Source: Bifidobacterium sp. B4142 (GTDB taxonomy: Bacteria > Actinomycetota > Actinomycetes > Actinomycetales > Bifidobacteriaceae). From it: a DNA stretch of 64,000 nucleotides. The position numbers and the translations under genes were made by a program. Location of the stretch: positions 558,001 through 622,000 of the forward strand of contig NZ_JAFNMJ010000001.1 in the NCBI RefSeq assembly GCF_026537325.1, written 5' to 3'. Within the stretch, counting starts at the first letter, position 1; every line of letters starts with the position of its first letter. Below the pieces are notes generated by a model that was not told where the DNA came from, ran no database searches, and saw only the letters and a program-made list of their open reading frames with translations. Positions 25,144 through 34,766 of the stretch are shown piece after piece.

Positions 25144-25650
25144 ATGGCTGACAATACACATGAAGGGGCACGCGTCGCAGTGATCATGGGGTCATCAAGC
25201 GACTGGGAGACGATGAAGGAAGCCTGTCGGATGCTGGACCGGTTCGCCATCGTCTACACCAAGGAGGTCATCTCCGCCCATCGCACACCCGGGCGCATGG
25301 CGGAGTTCGCGCATCAGGCCCGGAGCCAGGGCATAGGGGTCATCATTGCCGGGGCTGGAGGAGCAGCCCATCTGCCTGGGATGGTGGCGGCTCAGACAAC
25401 GCTGCCGGTCATCGGGGTGCCAGTAAAGTCCCATGCACTGAGCGGGGTTGATTCGCTCCTGTCCATCGTGCAGATGCCTGCCGGCATTCCTGTGGCGACC
25501 ACGGCCATAGGCGCATCCGGAGCCACCAACGCCGGTCTGTTGGCGGCTTCGATTCTCTCTATCAATGATCCAAGACTGGCTCAGGCCCTGGATGACTACC
25601 GTGCCGAGCTGGCCCGATCCGTGGAGGCTTCCAATGCCAAGCTTGTCTGA
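25144..25650 (+). CDS. purE: N5-carboxyaminoimidazole ribonucleotide mutase
   Basis: 168 residues from ATG 25144, chosen for the GGAGGG site just upstream. It converts N5-CAIR to CAIR in purine synthesis. Family signatures are [10 protein letters not shown] (15-24 region), SAHRTPGRM, and the [11 protein letters not shown] loop. It overlaps purK by 17 bases, so the two steps are co-translated. An upstream TAGTAT near 25111 is a possible -10. Confidence 0.95.
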   Translation: MADNTHEGARVAVIMGSSSDWETMKEACRMLDRFAIVYTKEVISAHRTPGRMAEFAHQARSQGIGVIIAGAGGAAHLPGMVAAQTTLPVIGVPVKSHALSGVDSLLSIVQMPAGIPVATTAIGASGATNAGLLAASILSINDPRLAQALDDYRAELARSVEASNAKLV

Positions 25651-26800
25651 GGAAACCAAGGGAAGAATCGATCACTTGGAGCCGGGATCCGTCATCGGGA
25701 TCGTAGGTGGCGGCCAGCTGGGACGGATGATGGCTCTGAGCGCCCGCTGCCACGGATTCCGCATCGGTGTGCTGGATCCCACGCCCGATGCTCCCGCGGC
25801 CCAGGTCGCCGATTTTCAGGAGACGGCCGACTATGGCGACCTCGAAGCCCTCAAGCGGCTTGCCGAACGCAGCGATGTACTCACCTACGAATTCGAGAAC
25901 GTGGATGCCGACGCACTGGATCAGGTGAGGGACCGTGTGGCCATCCCTCAGGGGACCGACCTGCTCAGAGTCACTCAGGACCGCGTTCACGAGAAGACCT
26001 TCATCAACCGCCATGGCATCGATACGGCCCCCTGGAGGCAGGTTGACAGCCTTGATCAGCTTGACGCAGCCCTGAAGGAGCTGGGAATGCCCGCTGTGCT
26101 CAAGACACGAACCGGCGGCTATGATGGTCACGGCCAGGCGGTCTTGCGCACGAATGAGGATCTGCAGGCCTTGCAGGCGCGGATGAAGGGTCGGGACTTC
26201 CCGCCCTCCGTGCTGGAGGGGTTCGTGGATTTTGCCTTCGAGGCCTCCATACTGGTCTCAGGCAACGGGAAGGATTACGTGACCTTCCCCATGGTCCGCA
26301 ACGAGCACCGTCACAACATCCTCCACATGACTCTGGCACCTGCAAAGGTGGACCCTGGGATGGCGGACCGGGCGCGTGACATGGCCCTGACTCTGGCTGA
26401 CGGCTTCAAGCTGGCCGGGACCTTGGCCCTTGAGCTCTTTGTCATGCCCGATGGCGGTCTGGTGGTCAACGAGTTGGCCCCGCGCCCCCATAACTCCGGT
26501 CATTACACCATCGAGGCCTGTTCCATGGATCAGTTTGATGCCCATGTTCGGGGTATCGCCGGGTGGCCCCTGCCCAATCCTCGCCTGCTCAGCCCTGCGG
26601 TCATGGTCAATGTTCTTGGCCAGCATGTGGCTCCGGTCAGGAAGTTGCTGGGTGAGCATCCCGAATGGTTCCTGCATGATTACGGCAAGGCCGAAGTGCG
26701 CACCGACCGCAAGATGGGGCACCTGACGGTGCTGACCGACGATCCGGAGCAGACAGCCCAGGACCTGGAGGCCACAGGCTGCTGGTCCGACCCGGACTGA
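25634..26800 (+). CDS. purK: N5-carboxyaminoimidazole ribonucleotide synthase
   Basis: 388 residues, ATG 25634 inside the end of purE. ATP-grasp enzyme forming N5-CAIR from AIR, bicarbonate and ATP. Seen: [13 protein letters not shown] near residue 25, YEFENVD, the [15 protein letters not shown]-grasp loop, and [16 protein letters not shown] near the C-terminus. Normal length for the family. The pair purE-purK supplies CAIR for PurC, encoded 17 kb to the right. Confidence 0.96.
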   Translation: MPSLSEETKGRIDHLEPGSVIGIVGGGQLGRMMALSARCHGFRIGVLDPTPDAPAAQVADFQETADYGDLEALKRLAERSDVLTYEFENVDADALDQVRDRVAIPQGTDLLRVTQDRVHEKTFINRHGIDTAPWRQVDSLDQLDAALKELGMPAVLKTRTGGYDGHGQAVLRTNEDLQALQARMKGRDFPPSVLEGFVDFAFEASILVSGNGKDYVTFPMVRNEHRHNILHMTLAPAKVDPGMADRARDMALTLADGFKLAGTLALELFVMPDGGLVVNELAPRPHNSGHYTIEACSMDQFDAHVRGIAGWPLPNPRLLSPAVMVNVLGQHVAPVRKLLGEHPEWFLHDYGKAEVRTDRKMGHLTVLTDDPEQTAQDLEATGCWSDPD

Positions 26801-26869
26801 ACCGAATCCTCACATCCGACCCGGCAATCCGGATGTAGGCTTGGTGGAGCCCAAGGAGTGTGTCTAATC

Positions 26870-27313
26870 ATGAACGCTGGCTCATCCGTCGGCCGTCAGA
26901 CGCGGCAGAAGAACGCCATCTGGAGGGTTCTTCAGACCCAGAACGACTTCGTCTCAGCCAAGGAGCTGCACAGGCTTCTTCGGGATTCGGGCCAGCGAAT
27001 CGGCTTGGCCACGGTCTATCGTCAGCTGGGCTCCCTGCATATGTCCGGCAGCCTGGACTGCATTGAGCATGGAGGTATCCGCCTCTACCGAGTCTGCCTG
27101 GCTCAGCGGAGGCACCACCATCATCTAGTCTGTGAACGCTGTGGCAGGACCGTCGAAATTAGCCCGCCCGATGATGGCTGGCTGAAGGCTGTGGCGGCTG
27201 AACATGGCTTTACAGTCTCCTCGCACACCTTGGAGGTCTACGGGCTGTGCAGCAGCTGTCGGGACCACTCTGGTCAGGTGGATGTCAGTGATCCTCCCGG
27301 CCCTTGGGCATGA
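26870..27313 (+). CDS. zur: Fur-family metalloregulator, probably Zur
   Basis: 147 residues from ATG 26870 with AAGGAG 12 bases upstream (an in-frame GTG at 26858 touches that site). Winged-helix DNA-binding half with GLATVYRQLGSL, then RRHHHHLVCERCG and CSSC, giving the two CxxC pairs of the structural zinc site, and a His cluster. A zinc-sensing role is inferred from a perfect Fur-type palindrome in front of a zinc-type substrate-binding gene at 31542. The end overlaps the converging MprF-like gene by 29 bases. Confidence 0.8.
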   Translation: MNAGSSVGRQTRQKNAIWRVLQTQNDFVSAKELHRLLRDSGQRIGLATVYRQLGSLHMSGSLDCIEHGGIRLYRVCLAQRRHHHHLVCERCGRTVEISPPDDGWLKAVAAEHGFTVSSHTLEVYGLCSSCRDHSGQVDVSDPPGPWA

Positions 27314-29894
27314 TGGTCTTGATGGCATCCCAGGCCTGCGAAGCCTTGAGATTGGGCAGGTAGGCCTGGACTACGGCCAGTCCGATCTGGGCCAGCTGGG
27401 CCGGGTCGGGGTAGCAGATATAGACCGGGTGTTCGCTGGGCTGGAACTTCTTCTTGAAGAAGAAGAGCGAGCGGAAGCCATAGGCTGGCTCCATCAGATC
27501 GGCCACCAGATGCAGGGCATGTTGCAGGAAGGCAGTCCGATCTTCGCCTTGATCATCCCCATCGTCTTCACTGCTGTCCATGCCGGCCAGGGGAGCGGCT
27601 GAGAGGCTCATGAATTCCGCTGTGCCCTGGTCGCGCAGTCGCTCGGCCATCCGCGCTATCAGGAACTCCATGATCCCATTGGGACTGTCGGTCCTGTGCC
27701 GCATGAAGTCCAGGGTCCATCCAATTACCAGGCCCTGGCGGTAGGTGGGCATCCAGCTGGTCACGGCCAACACCTTGCCTTGGTCGTCCACGGCGTAGAG
27801 GATGGCCATGCGCGGGTCCCTCAGCTCATCCAGGCCGCCCAGGGTGAACTTCATCTCGGGCAGGGCCTTGAGCTCGGCCCACTGCTCGGAGATGTCCACG
27901 ATCTGCGACTGGACATCCCATGAGGCATCGTTGAATGTGGTCAACACGTCGGTGATCTTGTCGCGTTTGGCCTTGTTGATGGCTGTGCGAATGTCCTGCC
28001 ACTTCTTGCCCTTGGTCTGCCAAAGACTGGGGGTGACCACCATCTCCGAGCCGACTGTCAGGGTGGACCAGCCACGAGAGGCAAGTAGATCGCGCTGAGG
28101 CTTGTGGACGCTGTAGAAGACCGGTGACCAGGAGTGGGCGTTGCAGAAACGGGTGAATTCGTCCAGGTCGTCTGCATACTCGTCAGGGTCGCCGAATGGA
28201 CCAGTGGTGGTCAGGGCTATGCCGTGCAGGAGCCGGTAGGCAATGGCTGAGCGGCCGCTGTCAGAGAACCAGTAGCTGTTGCCCTCCCAGGTGGTCATGA
28301 AGGACATGCTCTCGCCCCCGTACTCGACCAGCAGATCGGCCTCCTGGCGCTCGCTGCCGTTCTGGATGACCGAGCTGCGCATCCAGGAGAGCAGAACCAG
28401 CAGGACCACCAGCCAGAAGATCAGTCCAACCCCGTGGCTGACGATGATCCCGGTGGGTGTGCGCGGTGTCAGGGCTGGGCGGAAGCGTGAGGCCACTCCA
28501 TTGGGCAGGTAGAGTTCGGGCAGCTGGGAGAGTGCCCTGCCGGTGGTGGGCCAGGGGTGGAAGGATCCAGGGCTTGCGGCAGTGAAGGCCAGATAACCCA
28601 TGGCCGTGGCCAGGAAGGCCAGGACAATGGCTGCCCAGCCCACCTGTAGACGCGAGGTCTTGGTTCGCACTAGGAAGATGCGCAGGTTGCGTGCCAGGAA
28701 CCAGTTGAGAATCAGCGGCGGCAGGGTGATGATCAGCAGGGAGGGCAGGGCACCGTGGTGGATGACCCGCGACAGGCCATCGCCGATGGTCAGGGGGAAG
28801 ACCAGGAAATAGAGCACGGCCAGGACGATGGTCAGGGTGTTGAGGACCAGACTCGTGACAGCGGCAACCCGGCGGCCATGGTAAATACCCCAAGCCACCA
28901 CCAGCAGTACCAGGGTGGGCATGATCAGGGACGAGACGCCGGTGGGTGCTCGGCCGGCGACCAGACCATACTGGGCATAGCAGCTGGCCTGGTTGTTCTC
29001 GGCCAGGCATCGTGACAGGGCAGCGCTACCGCCGGGGTCCGAACCCAGGAACATGCCCAGCGGGGTGAAGAATCCCGCACGGATCCTGGAGGAGACGGTG
29101 ACTAGGGGGCCAAGAGCCAGAACCGTGGAAATGGCTCCCAGTAGGTGGCGGGTTTCATAGGAGCCGCTATGGCCGTGCGGGTTGGCGTCCTGGACCGGTC
29201 CGTGCCAGAGGTGGCCGGTCAAGTGGCCGATCAGTGCTGCCGCCAGGGCGCAATAGTAGCCGGGGTTACCGGTATACAGCACTATCAATATCAAGGCCGT
29301 GTAGCCTATGGTGGCGATCCTGCGCCGCCAGAGGAAGTCGCTGAAGGGGATGGAGGCCATCAGGGATCCGACCACCAGGATGATGGGGCTGAGCGTCATG
29401 GGCACTCGGATGAACCAGCCCCAGTGGTCCTGGAGGGCATTGATCAGGGTGCAGATGATCAGCCCGACAGCCGCGCCGCCTATGGCGCTGATGACCGCCG
29501 CCAACACGGTGCGCCTGCGGCCCAGCCGGGTCTCGGCGATGCACAGCATGACCAAGACCAGGGCCACATCTATGACCAGTTGCAAGGGGCCAGGAGTGAT
29601 GACCAAGGATACCAGCAGCCGTGCGAACTGAACCAGTAACGAGGGACGACCTTGGCTGTGGACCGGATGAGGAACCTGGTGAATGATCAGGTCGGACAGC
29701 GGCATGCCCAGCCGTGTCCTGCCGGGGATGCGCAGCAGCCAGATCAGTAGCCAGCTAATCAGGTTGAGCAGGACCAGTGCAAGGCTGAAAGCCAGTGCAA
29801 GAGCGTGACGTCTGACCCACCGGGTCAGGTCCCCCAGAAGCACGGTCTTGGCCGAAGGCTCCATCAGTCCGGATCCCTTATGTGTTGTCTCCAT
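27285..29894 (-). CDS. MprF-like membrane protein with DUF2156 domain
   Basis: 869 residues. The N-terminal 530 residues contain about 12 hydrophobic segments, including a rhomboid-like GYYCALAAALIGHLTGHLWHG stretch, and the C-terminal 330 are a cytosolic DUF2156 domain (LLVEYGGESMSFMTTWEGNS, then YSVHKPQRDLLASRGW). This layout is known in phosphatidylglycerol lysyltransferases (MprF), which add amino acids to lipids and lower sensitivity to cationic peptides; substrate here is unknown. ATG 29864 has a slightly better ribosome site and is an alternative start. Confidence 0.8.
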   Translation of the reverse strand: METTHKGSGLMEPSAKTVLLGDLTRWVRRHALALAFSLALVLLNLISWLLIWLLRIPGRTRLGMPLSDLIIHQVPHPVHSQGRPSLLVQFARLLVSLVITPGPLQLVIDVALVLVMLCIAETRLGRRRTVLAAVISAIGGAAVGLIICTLINALQDHWGWFIRVPMTLSPIILVVGSLMASIPFSDFLWRRRIATIGYTALILIVLYTGNPGYYCALAAALIGHLTGHLWHGPVQDANPHGHSGSYETRHLLGAISTVLALGPLVTVSSRIRAGFFTPLGMFLGSDPGGSAALSRCLAENNQASCYAQYGLVAGRAPTGVSSLIMPTLVLLVVAWGIYHGRRVAAVTSLVLNTLTIVLAVLYFLVFPLTIGDGLSRVIHHGALPSLLIITLPPLILNWFLARNLRIFLVRTKTSRLQVGWAAIVLAFLATAMGYLAFTAASPGSFHPWPTTGRALSQLPELYLPNGVASRFRPALTPRTPTGIIVSHGVGLIFWLVVLLVLLSWMRSSVIQNGSERQEADLLVEYGGESMSFMTTWEGNSYWFSDSGRSAIAYRLLHGIALTTTGPFGDPDEYADDLDEFTRFCNAHSWSPVFYSVHKPQRDLLASRGWSTLTVGSEMVVTPSLWQTKGKKWQDIRTAINKAKRDKITDVLTTFNDASWDVQSQIVDISEQWAELKALPEMKFTLGGLDELRDPRMAILYAVDDQGKVLAVTSWMPTYRQGLVIGWTLDFMRHRTDSPNGIMEFLIARMAERLRDQGTAEFMSLSAAPLAGMDSSEDDGDDQGEDRTAFLQHALHLVADLMEPAYGFRSLFFFKKKFQPSEHPVYICYPDPAQLAQIGLAVVQAYLPNLKASQAWDAIKTIMPKGREDH

Positions 29895-29948
29895 GATTGC
29901 GGCGGCTCTTTCTGCTTATCGGTTTGGACGCTCTGACCTGTCGGCGGT

Positions 29949-31313
29949 TCAACCGATGTGTGTTTCGATAATGTTCGGAAAATCTTCAATTGGTCGGGAC
30001 ATAGGCCCTAGTCCCATGGCTTCGCCCACCCACTCCAGTCCGGGTTTCCAAGCGGTCTTGACGGTATGCCAGTCATGGCCCGACCCCTGGGTGATGACGG
30101 CCCGCACCTTCATGCCTGCCCGGTTGGCGGCCTTGGCAATGACCATCATGTTGTGCTGGGACTCCTTATCATTGGACCCGGCCGCGGTAAACAGAAGCTG
30201 GTGGGATGGTGCCCGCTCCAGCATGGCCCTGGCCGGTACCTGGGCCAGGAAGCGCTTCCTGTCGCCGTCGAAGTAGTCGCGGATCATCTGCTCCTGCCGA
30301 CCCTGGGTCGGTTCCAGCTCTCCGTCTGCTGGGAGCATGTTGCCGTAGACCTTGGGATGCCGTGCCCCAAGCTGTGTGGAACAGGTCCCGCCCTGGGAGA
30401 ATCCGCCAATGGCCCATTGCTGGGGTTGGTTGGCGACGGGCAGTTCAGCGCGGATCCAGGCGGGAACATCACTGCTCAGGTAGGTTTCGGCCTTCCCATA
30501 CACGGGTGAGTCCACGCAAAGACTGTTGTGAGAGGATGAACCGTTCTGGTCGGGGGAGATCACCACTGGTGCCAGGCCGTCGTGCTGGGCGGCGTAGGCA
30601 TCCATCATGGCTGGAATGGCTCCGGCAGTGAAGAGGCGGTCGGGGCTTCCGGGCTGACCGGCTAGAAGAACGAACACAGGCAGCGCGGGCGGTTTGTCGC
30701 TCAAGGCGGCGGGCGGCAGGTAGATATCAGCTGGCCGTGCTGCGAATCGGGAGCGGCTGTTGGGGATGCGCATGCTATAGGAGCGGCCGACGCTGGGGTG
30801 CGAGGGCAGCTCGCCCCGTGAGGCCAAGGATCGCCACTGGGCTACGCTCATGGCCGGTCTGGCTGCCTTATGGTCGCTGTAGTCGGGGTAGAGGGAGACG
30901 CTGAACAGGGACCCCAGAGTGGTGAACTCCCCGTAGATGATATCCACACGAAGCCCGGTGGACAGCAGACAGAGCAGGACGGTCAGGGCGGCCAGAATCC
31001 GTCGCCAGCCACGTGCAGTGATCAGGATGCAGACAGCAAACCCAACTGCGAGAAATCCCAAGGCCACGCTGATGATGACCATCCAGCCCAGGGAGACGCC
31101 GAAGAGCATAAAGACGTCGGAGACCAGCCAGGTGGCCAACAGTCCCAAGGCTCCTATGCCTAGGGCAATGGCCACTTGACGCAGCAGAGTCCGCCAGCGT
31201 CCGTGCGTCAGTCCGGTCAGTGCCAGCACGATCAGGGCCAGGGCTGTCAGCGAAAATATTGACGCAGGTAGCCACCCCTGGGTCAGATGAACCCTTGCCA
31301 GCCATGCACCCAT
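29949..31313 (-). CDS. Membrane-anchored alpha/beta-hydrolase (esterase D/mycolyltransferase-like)
   Basis: 454 residues from ATG 31313, preceded by GGAAGGAA; a TTG 18 bases upstream is also in frame. Four N-terminal transmembrane helices (to about residue 125) precede an extracellular alpha/beta-hydrolase domain. The nucleophile elbow is GFSQGGTCS; a DG.L aspartate and the GSGHDWHTW motif supply the rest of the triad. It is transcribed in the same direction just before the MprF-like gene, so the two may act together on envelope lipids. Substrate cannot be read. Confidence 0.8.
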   Translation of the reverse strand: MGAWLARVHLTQGWLPASIFSLTALALIVLALTGLTHGRWRTLLRQVAIALGIGALGLLATWLVSDVFMLFGVSLGWMVIISVALGFLAVGFAVCILITARGWRRILAALTVLLCLLSTGLRVDIIYGEFTTLGSLFSVSLYPDYSDHKAARPAMSVAQWRSLASRGELPSHPSVGRSYSMRIPNSRSRFAARPADIYLPPAALSDKPPALPVFVLLAGQPGSPDRLFTAGAIPAMMDAYAAQHDGLAPVVISPDQNGSSSHNSLCVDSPVYGKAETYLSSDVPAWIRAELPVANQPQQWAIGGFSQGGTCSTQLGARHPKVYGNMLPADGELEPTQGRQEQMIRDYFDGDRKRFLAQVPARAMLERAPSHQLLFTAAGSNDKESQHNMMVIAKAANRAGMKVRAVITQGSGHDWHTVKTAWKPGLEWVGEAMGLGPMSRPIEDFPNIIETHIG

Positions 31314-31459
31314 GCCATTCCTTCCAACCAAAATACATCCGCAGTTCAGTATAGGGAGTGTCCGGTCGCACGGCTGCCATTTGAACAGTCATTCATTCTC
31401 GCATTCTCGCCAAGGCCGCCTCTACAGTTTCCGGTCATGGGTTCGTCTATGGTAGATTT

Positions 31460-31472
31460 ATTGATAATCAAT
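31460..31472. promoter_or_regulatory. Predicted Zur/Fur box
   Basis: ATTGATAATCAAT is a perfect 13-base palindrome with the GATAATC core of Fur-family operators. It sits about 70 bases before the substrate-binding lipoprotein ATG (31542) in the divergent region shared with the esterase gene. A Fur/Zur gene lies 4.6 kb away at 26870, so zinc repression is the likely control. Confidence 0.6.
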
Positions 31473-31541
31473 CTCAGTAACGGTCGGTGGACCTGGCGGC
31501 AGGTCCGTCCCGTGCCGTCGCCAGAAAGGAACTCCCTATTC

Positions 31542-32462
31542 ATGCAAGCCAGCAGCCTATGCCTCCGCCGGACTCGTACCTTGGTCGCCGCCCTTCTGGT
31601 CGGACTGACCCTGCTGACCTGTCTGGCAGGTTGCGGAAAGAGCGAATCGTCCTCGTCGTCCAAAGGACCCGGCCCTCTGCAGGTGGTGGCCAGCATCAAC
31701 CAATGGCAGTCCCTGGCCGTGGATCTGGGCGGCGACCAGGCCCGTGTGGATACCATTCTGAGCAACACCTCGACTGACGCCCATGACTATGAGCCGACAA
31801 CGGCTGACATCGCCCGAATCAGTCGTGCAGACCTGGTCATCGTCAACGGGGCCGGCATCGACGACTGGGCTGCCAAGGCCGCGGAAACAGGGCAGGCCAA
31901 GCTGGTGGACGTATCCAAGGCATCAGGGCGCAAGACCGGCGACAACCCCCATCTCTGGTTCTCCTCCCAGGACAGGAGGGCAGCAGCCAAGGCCGTGCAT
32001 GAGGCATACCGGCAGCTGCGCCCAGGCCGTGATGCCGATTTTGATAAGGCCTACCAGGACTGGCAAGATCGACAGGCCCGGCTGGACAATCTGATTGCCG
32101 ATACGCGCAAACAGACCCAGGGACGGCACTACGCGGCCACGGAATCGGCAGCCTACTATCTTTGCCATGATCTGGGCATGGAGGATCTGACCCCAGAGGG
32201 GTACCTGCGGGCGGCCGCCAACGAGAGCGAGCCCTCGCCTGAAGACCTGGTGGCCTTCCGTCATCTGCTGGCATCCGGACGCTTGGACATGTTGGTCCTT
32301 AACACCCAAGAAGTCAATCGAACCTCCAAGGAGCTGGCTGCTGAGGCTCACAAGTCGCATGTTCCGGTCTTCGAGGTCAGCGAGCAGCGCCCCGATAAGT
32401 ACCGGAACCTGGAGGATTGGATCAGCGCCCTGGTCCAACAGGTGCCGGGGGCCAAGGCATGA
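31542..32462 (+). CDS. znuA: Zinc/manganese-type substrate-binding lipoprotein
   Basis: 306 residues from ATG 31542 (AGAAAGGAAC upstream). Signal peptide with lipobox LAGC around residue 28, then a Ser-rich linker. Cluster A-I metal-binding features are DAHDYEPTTADI and NPHLWFSSQD, each with a ligand-type His, and GRHYAATESA. It would capture zinc (or manganese) outside the membrane. No permease or ATPase gene follows, so it must use components encoded elsewhere. Control by the palindrome at 31460-31472 favours zinc. Confidence 0.85.
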   Translation: MQASSLCLRRTRTLVAALLVGLTLLTCLAGCGKSESSSSSKGPGPLQVVASINQWQSLAVDLGGDQARVDTILSNTSTDAHDYEPTTADIARISRADLVIVNGAGIDDWAAKAAETGQAKLVDVSKASGRKTGDNPHLWFSSQDRRAAAKAVHEAYRQLRPGRDADFDKAYQDWQDRQARLDNLIADTRKQTQGRHYAATESAAYYLCHDLGMEDLTPEGYLRAAANESEPSPEDLVAFRHLLASGRLDMLVLNTQEVNRTSKELAAEAHKSHVPVFEVSEQRPDKYRNLEDWISALVQQVPGAKA

Positions 32463-32588
32463 TGATTCCATTGGTTCTCTTTGTTCGCTAAAGGGTGTTT
32501 TCAAGGGGCTTGTCGTCCTTGATGGGAACAATGGCACAGGTATCGGTAAAGGCCCAGTGGGCCTAGTCGCCAAAGTCAGGAGTATGCG

Positions 32589-34766
32589 GTGAAGGATCGT
32601 AAGCGTCAGCCCGGCCGGTGGACATCCTGGATGCAGAACATGACCGGACGTCTTCAGGTACGCGGGTGGGTCTACCTGCTTGCCTTCATCCTGGTTGACT
32701 TCCTGTCAGTGGGCATCCTGCAGTGGGGGGTCTCCCTGAACAGTTCCCGCGTAGAGCTGTCCAACCCGCTGATCGGCTTCTGGGGCTTCATCTCGGCCAT
32801 GTGGACCCAGCGTCGGTTTGTCCTGGTGCTCAACATGCTGGCTGTGGGTCTGGTCTACCTGGCGCTGGCCTACCTGACCAATCGCTTCTGGGCAGCATCA
32901 GGCCTGATTCTGGCCATCTGCGCGGTCATTGCGATCATCGAGCGCTTCAAGGTGCGCGCCCGCTACGAGGCCATCCTGCCCTCGGATCTGGATTTCCTCC
33001 ATGCTGATGCGGCCAACCTGGTCTCCTTCCTGCCGGCCCGGTCCCTGATCATGATCGGGCTGGGTGTCGTGGCCCTGATCGTCCTCGGCGTGCTCTGCTG
33101 GGTGGTGACACGGATGGATGCCCGTCGCGGTCGTCCGGTAGCCACCGGCAACAAGCCCCTGGGCGCGGGACTCCGTACGGCGGGTGTTCTGGTGCCGGTT
33201 CTGGTGGTGGCGGTGTTCATGTCCACTGTGGGCACCTACGGCAGTCCCGCCTACCGTTTCTCACAGTTCATGGGCGACAAACCCTCCATGTGGGACTCGG
33301 TCTATGACGCCCAGCGCAACGGCGTTTTTGTATCTTTCTCCCGGCAGCTGCGACCCAAGGTCATGGACCAGCCCGCAGGATACAGCCGCGCCACCATGCA
33401 GTCTCTGGCCCACCGTTACCAGCTTTCGGCGGACCGCATCAATCATGACCGCAAGTCCTATATGAATGAGTCGAGCCTGGTCTACATTCTCTCCGAGTCG
33501 TTCTCGGATCCCACACGGGTGCCGGGCGTCGCGCTCAACCAGGACCCCATGCCTCATATCAGATCCATCAAGGAGGGGACCACCAGCGGGCTCATGCTCT
33601 CCTCCGGTTATGGCGGGGGAACGGCCAATCTGGAGTTCCAGGCCATGACCGGCCTGTCCATGGCCAACTTCGATCCCTCGCTGACCTCCCCCTATCAGCA
33701 GGTTATCCCTCACCTGAACTGGATACCCACGGTCAATCAGGCTTGGGGGACGCCATCCAGATCCCTGGCCTTCCATCCTTATGAATCCTCCATGTATTCC
33801 AGGGCCGAGAACTACAAGAAGTTCGGCTTCTCGCACTTCTACTCACTGACAGGCCCTGACCAGATAGCCCACCAGGACCGCATCGACCGCAGTCAGTATG
33901 TGGGGGATCGCTCCGCCTACGAATCCGCCTTGGAGCAGATGGGCGACGACAGGGGCAACCAGTTCGTCGAGGTCATCACCATGCAGAATCACATGCCCTA
34001 CAACGACTGGTATGACAACAACGGCTTCTCGGTCAGTTCATCCGACCCCAACAGGCCCTTGGGCGACGATGAGATGCAATCCATACGTACCTACGCCAAG
34101 GGGGTCAGCCTGAGCGATCAGGCTACCGCCGATTTTCTGAACAGCCTGGACTCCCAGAGCAAGCCGGTCACCGTGGTCTTTTACGGGGATCACCTGCCTG
34201 GCATCTATGGCACGGCGAGCTGGGACGAGCGCAACTCTTTGGCCCTGCATCTGACCGATTACTTTATCTGGTCTAACAAAGCTTCGAATGCTTCGGGAAC
34301 GCAGGTAAGCAACAGTGCCTATTCCTCGCCCAACTTCTTCCAGGCCCAGGCGGCCGAGCACATGGATGCCAAGGTCTCGCCCTTTACGGCCTTTCTAACC
34401 GAGCTACATGACAAGATCAGCGCTATCGAGCCTCCGGTGGCCAACCAGATCCAGGACTGGAACAGAATACCGGCAGGGCAGACCAACTATCTGAATGCCC
34501 AGGGCCAGCCCATGAATGCCCGAGACTTCGACAAGGCCACCCGACAGCTCCTGAACGACTACAAGCTGATCCAGTACGACATCATGGCCGGCAAGCACTA
34601 CCTGCAGGGGACTGGCTTCAACACCACGCCTACCCGCCGCTCGGATGCCGCCCGGCAGAAGGCCGAAATGGAGCGTCAGGCCAAGGAAGAGGCCAAGAAG
34701 CAAGCCCGCCTCGAGGAGAAAACCCAGGATAAGGACAGCGAGAGCACGACCAGCTCAGCTAATTAG
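32589..34766 (+). CDS. LtaS-like phosphoglycerol transferase
   Basis: 725 residues from a GTG start with CAGGAG upstream. Five N-terminal transmembrane segments (about 25-220) and an extracellular sulfatase-fold domain. Catalytic-type Thr345 lies in YGGGTANLEFQAMTG; metal-site residues are in YILSESFSD and VVFYGDHLPGIYG. Such enzymes polymerise or attach glycerol phosphate from phosphatidylglycerol onto teichoic acid-type polymers. The C-terminal 35 residues are a Lys/Glu-rich tail. It ends tail-to-tail with purD, their stop codons overlapping. Confidence 0.88.
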   Translation: MKDRKRQPGRWTSWMQNMTGRLQVRGWVYLLAFILVDFLSVGILQWGVSLNSSRVELSNPLIGFWGFISAMWTQRRFVLVLNMLAVGLVYLALAYLTNRFWAASGLILAICAVIAIIERFKVRARYEAILPSDLDFLHADAANLVSFLPARSLIMIGLGVVALIVLGVLCWVVTRMDARRGRPVATGNKPLGAGLRTAGVLVPVLVVAVFMSTVGTYGSPAYRFSQFMGDKPSMWDSVYDAQRNGVFVSFSRQLRPKVMDQPAGYSRATMQSLAHRYQLSADRINHDRKSYMNESSLVYILSESFSDPTRVPGVALNQDPMPHIRSIKEGTTSGLMLSSGYGGGTANLEFQAMTGLSMANFDPSLTSPYQQVIPHLNWIPTVNQAWGTPSRSLAFHPYESSMYSRAENYKKFGFSHFYSLTGPDQIAHQDRIDRSQYVGDRSAYESALEQMGDDRGNQFVEVITMQNHMPYNDWYDNNGFSVSSSDPNRPLGDDEMQSIRTYAKGVSLSDQATADFLNSLDSQSKPVTVVFYGDHLPGIYGTASWDERNSLALHLTDYFIWSNKASNASGTQVSNSAYSSPNFFQAQAAEHMDAKVSPFTAFLTELHDKISAIEPPVANQIQDWNRIPAGQTNYLNAQGQPMNARDFDKATRQLLNDYKLIQYDIMAGKHYLQGTGFNTTPTRRSDAARQKAEMERQAKEEAKKQARLEEKTQDKDSESTTSSAN

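Noticed and set aside
26812-26836. ACATCCG/CGGATGT hairpin after purK
   Set aside because: A 7-bp stem without a T-run; too weak to call a terminator, and it may be chance.
27696-29631. Several long plus-strand ORFs opposite the MprF-like gene
   Set aside because: They are antisense to a strongly protein-like 869-residue gene, lack ribosome sites, and have no recognisable content; they arise from GC-rich codon bias.
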